Shown one piece after another: positions 31,696-37,590 of a DNA stretch of 42,152 bases; position 1 is the stretch's first letter; every line of letters begins with the position of its first letter. The DNA comes from a virus. The stretch is taken from IMG/VR virus record IMGVR_UViG_3300025168_017083, positions 1 through 42,152 of that record; one strand, 5' to 3'. The notes below the pieces were generated by a model. The model had not been told where the DNA came from. It made no database searches and saw only the letters and a program-made list of their open reading frames with translations. The translations under genes were made by a program, and so were the position numbers.

Positions 31696-32163
31696 ATGAT
31701 ATTAATTACACTAACAATATGTTCATTAGCTTTTGCAGCATACATTTATTTTTCACACGATAAAATATCTCAACGAAAAGCAGAGTCTTATTTAGCAAAA
31801 TGGAAAATAAAAGAAGAAAAAGCTATTCGAGAAGATGCATATTCTCGTTCTAGAGCTGTAAGTTTTGGTAAAACTATTGAACATTATGTTCCTTTTATGG
31901 AAGATTTTCCTGTAGCCCCCGGTGATGTTCAATTTTTTGGAAAACCTATTGATTATATTGCTTTTACAAATAGAGGAAGTAAGAAAAATTGTTCAGTACA
32001 TTTTATTGAAGTAAAAAGTGGAAAATCAAACCTAAATAATCATCAAAAAAATATTAAAAACGCAATTACTGAGGGAAGAATCCATTGGCATGAATTTAAT
32101 GTAGATGGTGTTTGGGAACACGAGTCAAAAGAAGAACACATGGAAAACAGTCATAAAAAATGA
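31696..32163 (+). CDS. Membrane-anchored Holliday-junction-resolvase-like nuclease
   Basis: The 155-residue protein opens with a hydrophobic segment (MILITLTICSLAFAAYIYF), then a basic linker and a nuclease-like core: FPVAPGDVQFFGKPIDYIAF with D86, then HFIEVKSGKSNL with E105-V-K107. The pair D...EVK fits the PD-(D/E)XK pattern of predicted Holliday-junction-resolvase-related endonucleases, in which QxxIxxAI follows (HQKNIKNAI). It lies directly between the DpdA-like and queC genes with no gap, and the anchor would put it at the inner membrane. It could process phage recombination intermediates or degrade unmodified host DNA. Both are inferences. Confidence 0.75.
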   Translation: MILITLTICSLAFAAYIYFSHDKISQRKAESYLAKWKIKEEKAIREDAYSRSRAVSFGKTIEHYVPFMEDFPVAPGDVQFFGKPIDYIAFTNRGSKKNCSVHFIEVKSGKSNLNNHQKNIKNAITEGRIHWHEFNVDGVWEHESKEEHMENSHKK

Positions 32164-33008
32164 AACAAGCAGTATTATCACTAAGTGGAGGAATGGATAG
32201 CAGTACAGTCCTCCTGCGTCTATTAGCAGACGGATATAAAGTTACTGCCTTAAGTTTTGATTACGGTCAAAAACACAAAGTAGAATTAGAACGCGCTCAA
32301 TCATTAGTAAATTACCTTAATAATTCTAGAATTGGAACTCTTCCAACAGGAGATTTAACATCTTTTTTTCCAAACATCCACTATGGAGTAATTAAACTTG
32401 ATGGTTTAGCTCCTATGCTTAATAGTGCTTTAGTAGAAGGGGGAAATGAAGTACCTGAAGGTCACTATGAAGATAAAAATATGAAAGAAACAGTTGTTCC
32501 AAATAGGAATAAAATATTTAGTTCAATAATTCAAGCAGTAGCATTAAGTAAAGCAAATGAAAAAAATACAAAAGTACATATCGCGATGGGTATTCATGCA
32601 GGTGATCACGCAATTTACCCTGATTGTAGACAAGAATTCAGGGATGCTGATTATAAGGCTTTCACCGAAGGTAACTGGGACGCTAATCGCGTCAGCTATG
32701 TTACCCCTTATCTTAATGGGGATAAATATGATATTCTTCTCGATGGGGTTAAGTGCTGCAAACAGCTGGAATTGCAATTTAATAAAGTTTATAGAAATAC
32801 AAATACTTCTTATAAGCCCATTAATATTAATGGGAAGTGGTACAGTGATTATAAATCGGCTTCTTCGGTCGAGAGGGTCGAAGCGTTTATCAAGCTGGGC
32901 AGACCAGATCCTTGTGAATACGCTGATGAATCAGGCCCCGTTTCGTGGATTAAAGTAAAAAACTCAGTAGAAAAAGTATTAGGAAAAAATAGTAGACCTG
33001 TACTATGA
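32160..33008 (+). CDS. queC: QueC-like 7-cyano-7-deazaguanine (preQ0) synthase lacking zinc cysteines
   Basis: The 282-residue protein has an N-terminal PP-loop SGGMDS (9-14), SFDYGQKH, VVPNRNKIFSS and HAIYPDCRQEF, all standard in QueC, which converts carboxydeazaguanine to preQ0 with ATP and ammonia. The usual C-terminal zinc cluster, where CxxCxxC precedes VERxEAF, reads D230-Y-K-S233-A-S-S236 before VERVEAF, so no cysteine is in the zinc positions. The 3' half (about 32650-32960) uses GC-richer codons than its neighbours. It overlaps the nuclease gene by 4 nt and the queE gene by 4 nt. Confidence 0.88.
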   Translation: MKQAVLSLSGGMDSSTVLLRLLADGYKVTALSFDYGQKHKVELERAQSLVNYLNNSRIGTLPTGDLTSFFPNIHYGVIKLDGLAPMLNSALVEGGNEVPEGHYEDKNMKETVVPNRNKIFSSIIQAVALSKANEKNTKVHIAMGIHAGDHAIYPDCRQEFRDADYKAFTEGNWDANRVSYVTPYLNGDKYDILLDGVKCCKQLELQFNKVYRNTNTSYKPININGKWYSDYKSASSVERVEAFIKLGRPDPCEYADESGPVSWIKVKNSVEKVLGKNSRPVL

Positions 33009-33775
33009 AAAGAATAGAAGATTATAATAAAGTACTTCCAGTATTAGAAGTATATCGTTGTGTACAAAGTGAAGGTTCACGGTTTGGAAGACCTACTATA
33101 GCTGTAAGAACTACAGGTTGTACTCATAGATGTTGGTTTGGAGATGGAGGGTGGTGTGATAGCTGGTATACAAGTATTCATCCTCAAAAAGGTATTTTTA
33201 CTTTTAATGATATAATTAATATTTATGATGAGAACCCCCAAGTGAAAGAAATGATGCTCACAGGAGGATCTCCTACAATGCATGCTGCATTAGTAAATGA
33301 ACTTACTCACTTTGCCCATGAAAGAGAAATCATCATTACAATTGAAACAGAAGGATCACATTTTGTTGAGACCGATTATCCAATTGATCTCATATCTCTT
33401 AGTCCTAAGTTTTCTAATTCTATTCCTAGGGTGGGTATTACTACTCCCGGTGGTAAAGTTGTTGATGAAAGGTTTGTCAAGCAGCATAACAAGTTTAGAT
33501 TACATTACGAAAATATTCAAAAAACCTTAGAATATCATAGTGACTATCATTATAAACCAGTATGGGATGGTACAGATGAAGGTTTAAAAGAAATTGAAGA
33601 TTTTAGAGTAAAAATGAATATTCCTAAGGATAAAACATTTGTAATGCCTGCGGGAGACACACGAGAAACTTTAATAGAAATGTATCCTAAAGTATTTGAA
33701 ATGGTAGCAGAACATGGATATAATATGACAGGTAGAGATCATATAATTGCATATAATACAGAAAGAGGTGTTTAA
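33005..33775 (+). CDS. queE: QueE-like radical SAM 7-carboxy-7-deazaguanine synthase
   Basis: The 256-residue protein has QueE features. VYRCVQSEGSRFGRPTIAVR (17-36) is the substrate-binding opening. C39-THR-C43-(7 residues)-C51 is the cluster motif, and MMLTGGSPTM is the SAM motif. The cluster spacing is C-x3-C-x7-C, longer than the standard Cx3Cx2C, with FGDGGW inserted, and WCDSWYTSIHP follows. QueE uses SAM to contract 6-carboxytetrahydropterin to CDG, the QueC substrate. It directly follows queC with a 4-nt overlap, and its stop shares a base with the next start. Confidence 0.86.
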   Translation: MKRIEDYNKVLPVLEVYRCVQSEGSRFGRPTIAVRTTGCTHRCWFGDGGWCDSWYTSIHPQKGIFTFNDIINIYDENPQVKEMMLTGGSPTMHAALVNELTHFAHEREIIITIETEGSHFVETDYPIDLISLSPKFSNSIPRVGITTPGGKVVDERFVKQHNKFRLHYENIQKTLEYHSDYHYKPVWDGTDEGLKEIEDFRVKMNIPKDKTFVMPAGDTRETLIEMYPKVFEMVAEHGYNMTGRDHIIAYNTERGV

Positions 33776-33906
33776 TGAAGGAAAAAGCACTAGAATTATT
33801 AGAGGAAATAAGATCTAATATTAATATATGTTGTGCAGTAACTATGGAACCTGATGAAGTAGAAGATTTAATAGATAAATTAAAAGATATAATAAAAAAA
33901 ATATAA
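33775..33906 (+). CDS. Small 43-residue acidic helical protein
   Basis: The ORF starts in the TAATG of queE and ends in the TAATG that begins the next gene, both one-base overlaps, which is strong support for a real gene. MKEKALELLEEIRSNINICC begins a protein with Glu/Lys/Leu-rich helices and two adjacent cysteines, ending DLIDKLKDIIKKI. No known family. It may be a small regulator or adaptor. Confidence 0.6.
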   Translation: MKEKALELLEEIRSNINICCAVTMEPDEVEDLIDKLKDIIKKI

Positions 33907-34280
33907 TGAAAAAATTTATAACAAGCCTGATAGTATTGGTTACTCTATCTACATCGGCTCAGTGCAACCAACATGTTTTTAGCTCAGTAGGAGCTACCAA
34001 ATGGACTAATTTTGAATATATAGATTGTGATGGAAATATTCACAACTTTGGACTACCTGCTGGAGGATATACTATAATCTTCTGTGCAGACATAGGAACT
34101 GCATTTGCTTTAAATGGTGATGGATTTGTTTATCCATTACTAACAGAACATCCGGCATACGCATCTTGCCAAGAGCCAGAATTAGTTCCATGTCCATATG
34201 ATTTCGACGACGACGGAATTATAGGAGTTTCAGATCTACAATCATTTCTATCAAGTTATGGAACATCATGCGAAAATTAA
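33906..34280 (+). CDS. Secreted protein with dockerin-like EF-hand C-terminus
   Basis: The 124-residue product has a signal peptide (MKKFITSLIVLVTLSTSAQC, residues 1-20), then a domain with FEYIDCDGNIHNFGLPAGGY. The C-terminal segment is a near-perfect calcium-binding loop: D99-x-D101-x-D103-G104-x-I106-x3-D110, followed by LQSFLSSYG and a final Cys. Segments like CPYDFDDDG...SDLQSFLSSYGTSC are common at the ends of secreted Flavobacteriia proteins. It is probably a host-derived cargo gene. It overlaps the next gene by 13 nt, so both should be made together. A calcium-dependent surface or secreted partner is plausible. Confidence 0.75.
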   Translation: MKKFITSLIVLVTLSTSAQCNQHVFSSVGATKWTNFEYIDCDGNIHNFGLPAGGYTIIFCADIGTAFALNGDGFVYPLLTEHPAYASCQEPELVPCPYDFDDDGIIGVSDLQSFLSSYGTSCEN

Positions 34281-35365
34281 TTTACTTACTAGCCTTATGG
34301 GCACCAATGACATCAGCTCAATGTGATGTAGAATTAACAAATGTTAACTGGGAGACTGGAGATGTACAGATAGTTGTACACAACTCTGACAACTGTGGAA
34401 TATACTGGGGTGTGCCGTGGATAGATCATATCAACCTTGGAGTATCTAATGGAATAGATACTTTATGCATACCGTGTCAGAATTTTCCATTGCATTCTTT
34501 TTTAAATTTTGATGAGCAACATTTTGGTGATGGTATTGGTGATTATGGCTTTGCTGGAGATACACTTAATTTTAATCTAGCAGATGCACAAAACGCTAAC
34601 TTAAGCGACACTAGTAATCCATTAACTGTTTATGAAAGGTGGATGGAATGGTATAGTGATAGCACGTTTTGTCAAGGAGCGGAAATATTTGTGTGGCAGA
34701 TAAATCACTCAAATGCTCCACAAGTACTAAACCCCGATTGGTATAATCCATTTGGAACAGCTCCAGACTATCCAGATGTTAATCCATGGGACAATATATT
34801 ACCTATTTACGGGGTATGTCCATGTGATACTGTTTATATAGATATAGAGGTTATTGAATACCTCACAGATACTATAATTGAATATGTAGATGTTGAGTGG
34901 ATAACAACTGACACTATATACATAACAGAAACTATTATTGAATACGACACTATTACATTAATGGAGACAGAATATGTTGATGTTATAATAGACAACTATG
35001 TCTACGTAACAGACACTATAACAGAGTTCGTATCCATTACTACATACATTGATTGTGAAACTGGAGAAGAATGTGGAGAACTTTCACCTTGTGATGAAAC
35101 TTCTATATATGCACCCAATGTTGTTACTCCTAATGATGATGGTTGGAATGATACATGGCAAGTAATAGCCGATGGAGCATGCTGGGATCAGTGGGAAGTT
35201 AGAATATACAATAGATGGGGTGGACTTGTTTGGATCAGTGCTTTAAGTACAGATGAATGGGAAGCGGAGGTTGCCACTGGACTATATGTTTATACTATAA
35301 CAGCCCACAGCGCTAATAATGCTAGTGTCTTTCAGTTCAATGGTAATGTAACAGTATTATATTAA
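34268..35365 (+). CDS. Secreted protein with type IX (type B) C-terminal sorting domain
   Basis: The 365-residue product begins with a signal peptide (MRKLIYLLALWAPMTSAQC). The N-terminal domain (about 20-185) has several Cys and Trp residues. A Thr/Ile/Glu/Asp-rich stalk (about 190-262) repeats TDTI.IEY and YVDV. The C-terminal 85 residues (APNVVTPNDDGWNDTW at 282, WEVRIYNRWGGLVW, ATGLYVYTITA, NGNVTVLY) match the gliding-motility-associated/T9SS type B sorting domain. Bacteroidota use it to export and anchor large surface proteins. A phage protein with this signal would pass through the host's machinery to the cell surface. Alternatives are a recently captured host gene or an adhesin. Its frame is intact. 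Confidence 0.85.
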   Translation: MRKLIYLLALWAPMTSAQCDVELTNVNWETGDVQIVVHNSDNCGIYWGVPWIDHINLGVSNGIDTLCIPCQNFPLHSFLNFDEQHFGDGIGDYGFAGDTLNFNLADAQNANLSDTSNPLTVYERWMEWYSDSTFCQGAEIFVWQINHSNAPQVLNPDWYNPFGTAPDYPDVNPWDNILPIYGVCPCDTVYIDIEVIEYLTDTIIEYVDVEWITTDTIYITETIIEYDTITLMETEYVDVIIDNYVYVTDTITEFVSITTYIDCETGEECGELSPCDETSIYAPNVVTPNDDGWNDTWQVIADGACWDQWEVRIYNRWGGLVWISALSTDEWEAEVATGLYVYTITAHSANNASVFQFNGNVTVLY

Positions 35366-35376
35366 AAAAATAAAAT

Positions 35377-35886
35377 ATGAGTAAAGAAATAATTACAGAA
35401 AAAGAATTAACTAAAAGATTAGATGATTTAGGAGAATCCCTATCAACAAAATGTAAGGATATTGGGGGAGGTATAGTATTCATATGTGTTATGAAAGGAG
35501 GATTTATGTTTTTTAGTGATCTTATAAAACGTATTAAATATCCAATTGAAGTTGATTTTGTTAGATGTAGTTCTTATGAGGGACAAGAACAAAAGAAATT
35601 CACATTACATTATGATGTTGAAGCTGATGTAACAGATAAAACAGTGTATTTAGTAGATGATATCTTTGACTCAGGAAATACTATAAAAATGTTAACAAAT
35701 CATTTTAAAGCCAAAGGGGCAAAATCAGTTACTCCTGTTGTAGCAGTTTATAAAGAAAATGTGGATTTCCCAACAGTATATCATATATACAAACAACCAA
35801 AAGATGTTAACCCATGGTATATTGGATATGGTATGGATGGGCCAAAGGGATATAGTAGAAATTTAAAAACAATTAATATATTATAA
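35377..35886 (+). CDS. hpt: Hypoxanthine phosphoribosyltransferase-like
   Basis: The 169-residue protein has the phosphoribosyltransferase pattern. GGGIVFICVMKGGFMFFSDL (around residue 31) is the first loop, VDFVRCSSYEGQEQ the flexible loop region, and VYLVDDIFDSGNTI (around 90-103) the PRPP loop with the acidic pair. The end, VNPWYIGYGMDG, is conserved in the Hpt family and stacks on the purine. It would convert hypoxanthine or guanine to IMP or GMP. It starts 11 nt after the surface-protein gene and ends at the folE start (1-nt overlap), so it could feed GTP to preQ0 synthesis. Xanthine/guanine specificity cannot be settled from sequence. Confidence 0.85.
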   Translation: MSKEIITEKELTKRLDDLGESLSTKCKDIGGGIVFICVMKGGFMFFSDLIKRIKYPIEVDFVRCSSYEGQEQKKFTLHYDVEADVTDKTVYLVDDIFDSGNTIKMLTNHFKAKGAKSVTPVVAVYKENVDFPTVYHIYKQPKDVNPWYIGYGMDGPKGYSRNLKTINIL

Positions 35887-36581
35887 TGGAAAATAAAAGG
35901 AGAAAAATCCACGAAGAGCTAGAAGTTGTAAAAACAGGTTTTGCAAATGGTGTAGCAGAAGGTTTTCCACTTACAAATAAGCAAAAAGAAAAAATGATTA
36001 CTCAAGCTGAAAAAGCATATGGGAAATTTTTAGATGCTTTAAAATGTGACTGGAGAAATGATCCTAACTCAATGGAAACTCCAAGACGTGTAGCTAAAGC
36101 TTATGTGAATGATTTATGGGCTGGCAGATATACAGCAATGTCTCCAATTACTTCCTTTCCAAGTGATGGTTATGATGGTATTATTATTGAAAGAAATATT
36201 CCATTAACTTCAATGTGTTCTCATCATCACCAAACAATTGGAGGAGTAGTTCATATTGGTTATATAGCGGGGGAAGATGGTCAAGTAATTGGATTATCTA
36301 AACTTAATAGAATTGTAGAGCTATTTGGTCGTAGAGGTGCTATCCAAGAACAATTAACATCAGCTATTCATAATGCTGTAGGTAAAATTACTGAGGGTAA
36401 TAGAGGAGTTATTGTTACTATTGTAGGTACTCATAACTGTGTAAGTTGTAGAGGTGTTAAACACGAAGGAGCAGCTATGGTTACTACTAAAGCATCAGGA
36501 GTATTTAGAGATAATAATAATTTATCAAGGAAAGAATTTTTTGATAGTTTAAAAATTAATAATGGAGGACACAATATTTAA
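35886..36581 (+). CDS. folE: GTP cyclohydrolase I (FolE)
   Basis: The 231-residue enzyme converts GTP to dihydroneopterin triphosphate, the entry to preQ0 biosynthesis. NSMETPRRVAKAYVNDLWAG (61-80) is the N-terminal helix. Zinc ligands C111 (SMCSHHH), H114 and C185 (HNCVSCRGV) are present. GLSKLNRIVELFGRR (136-150) is the conserved core helix. It resembles bacterial FolE rather than FolE2. A pathway function together with QueD, QueE and QueC is well supported by the cluster. Supplying folate is an alternative but less likely here. Confidence 0.93.
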   Translation: MENKRRKIHEELEVVKTGFANGVAEGFPLTNKQKEKMITQAEKAYGKFLDALKCDWRNDPNSMETPRRVAKAYVNDLWAGRYTAMSPITSFPSDGYDGIIIERNIPLTSMCSHHHQTIGGVVHIGYIAGEDGQVIGLSKLNRIVELFGRRGAIQEQLTSAIHNAVGKITEGNRGVIVTIVGTHNCVSCRGVKHEGAAMVTTKASGVFRDNNNLSRKEFFDSLKINNGGHNI

Positions 36582-36596
36582 AAATAAATAAAAGTT

Positions 36597-36797
36597 ATGG
36601 CATATTATATTGCAAAAGTAAAAGTTCAAGATGAGAACGAAAGAGGAAGAGTTACCTCAACAAACGAAGAATACTGTGTAGAAGCAGAATCAGTAACAGA
36701 AGCTGAAGCAAAAGTTGTTAGTGAATTTGAAGGATACGCCTTTGAATATCAAGTAACATCAGTTAAAAAATCAAAAATTATTAAAATTTTAGAATAA
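36597..36797 (+). CDS. DUF4494-like small protein
   Basis: The 66-residue protein resembles the Bacteroidota DUF4494 family. YYIAKVKVQDENERGRVTST is a strand pair, AESVTEAEAKVVSEFEGYAF is the helix, and VTSVKKSKIIKILE closes with a strand. Its occurrence in a Bacteroidota-type family supports the host assignment. Function is unknown. The start has the AAATAAAAGTTATG leader, and its stop overlaps the next start. Confidence 0.65.
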   Translation: MAYYIAKVKVQDENERGRVTSTNEEYCVEAESVTEAEAKVVSEFEGYAFEYQVTSVKKSKIIKILE

Positions 36798-37345
36798 TGG
36801 ATAGTAAAAATACAAAAGAACAACCAGAATTAGGTCCTAAATATTGGGAAGTGCCCTTTGTTGATGAAGTACAAGAATTCAACGACATGATGGGAAAACC
36901 TAATAATTACGAGCCTATAATTGGGGAAAAAAAAGAATGGCAGTTTGTTTATGATTTTATTCTTGAAGAATTAGAAGAATATAAAGAAGCATGCGAAAAA
37001 GGTGATATTGTAGGTATTTTAGATGCATTATGTGATATTACTTATGTTTCATTAGGTAATGGTACTCTATTACATGGTTTAAAAGGTCAAATTTGGAAAG
37101 CATATCAAGAAGTACAAGCATCTAATATGTCTAAATCTTGCGCTACTGAGGAGGAAGCAAAAGAAACAGTAAGAGTCCGCTCTGAAGAAAAAGGCCACCC
37201 TTGCCATTGGGAGTTAATAGGAGATAGATACATTGTATATAGATCCTCAGATAAGAAAGTAATGAAATCAATCAATTATTTTGCACCTGATTTAACACAA
37301 TTCTTTACAGATGAAGAATTAAAAAACCATCAAAATGAGCGATAG
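36797..37345 (+). CDS. MazG-like nucleotide pyrophosphohydrolase
   Basis: The 182-residue protein has the all-alpha NTP-PPase signature. EVQEFNDMMG is an early helix, FILEELEEYKEA holds E57-E58-x-x-E61, and ILDALCDITYV holds D76-x3-D80, the metal-binding acidic residues. The C-terminal 80 residues (VRVRSEEKGHPCHWELIGDR, then YIVYRSSDKKV) are an added domain not found in basic MazG. Such enzymes hydrolyse (d)NTPs to monophosphates. A phage could use one to tune dGTP pools or alarmones. It is co-translated with the DUF4494-like gene. Confidence 0.72.
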   Translation: MDSKNTKEQPELGPKYWEVPFVDEVQEFNDMMGKPNNYEPIIGEKKEWQFVYDFILEELEEYKEACEKGDIVGILDALCDITYVSLGNGTLLHGLKGQIWKAYQEVQASNMSKSCATEEEAKETVRVRSEEKGHPCHWELIGDRYIVYRSSDKKVMKSINYFAPDLTQFFTDEELKNHQNER

Positions 37346-37553
37346 AGAAATTATGAATGCTAAAAGAGCAGGAAATAATACCCTACCCCCACGTATTATA
37401 AACCATCCAGATGCACGAAGCCATCAAATAGTAAGTTTTATTAAATCAGGAATTAGAATTATAGGATATGGTTTTATTCCTTTTAATCTAATGACAGCTA
37501 CTATTTTACTTATATTAAGTGAAGCAGTAGGTATCATAGAAGAGTTAGTATAA
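37335..37553 (+). CDS. Small membrane protein
   Basis: This 72-residue protein overlaps the MazG-like gene by 11 nt. It is basic at the N-terminus (MSDREIMNAKRAGNN) and carries one hydrophobic helix near the C-terminus (FIPFNLMTATILLILSEAVG), ending EELV. A single-pass inner membrane protein is likely. Holin, immunity or membrane-targeting roles are all possible, and none is supported specifically. Confidence 0.6.
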   Translation: MSDREIMNAKRAGNNTLPPRIINHPDARSHQIVSFIKSGIRIIGYGFIPFNLMTATILLILSEAVGIIEELV

Positions 37554-37581
37554 ATTTGGATAAGCAATCCTTATTTCGTAT
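37554..37581 (+). promoter_or_regulatory. Candidate ATTTGG-type phage promoter before DNA polymerase
   Basis: ATTTGGATA and TTCGTAT occur in a 28-nt span identical in length to that before the 41027 gene (40976-41003). Nineteen of the 28 positions match. The polymerase start is 9 nt downstream, so its leader would be very short. It may be a promoter or another conserved signal. Confidence 0.45.
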
Positions 37582-37590
37582 CTTCAGTGA

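Noticed and set aside
32557-32958. Second + strand open frame inside queC
   Set aside because: QueC motifs lie in the other frame across the same bases, and the alternative product shows no domain. It arises in the GC-richer patch.
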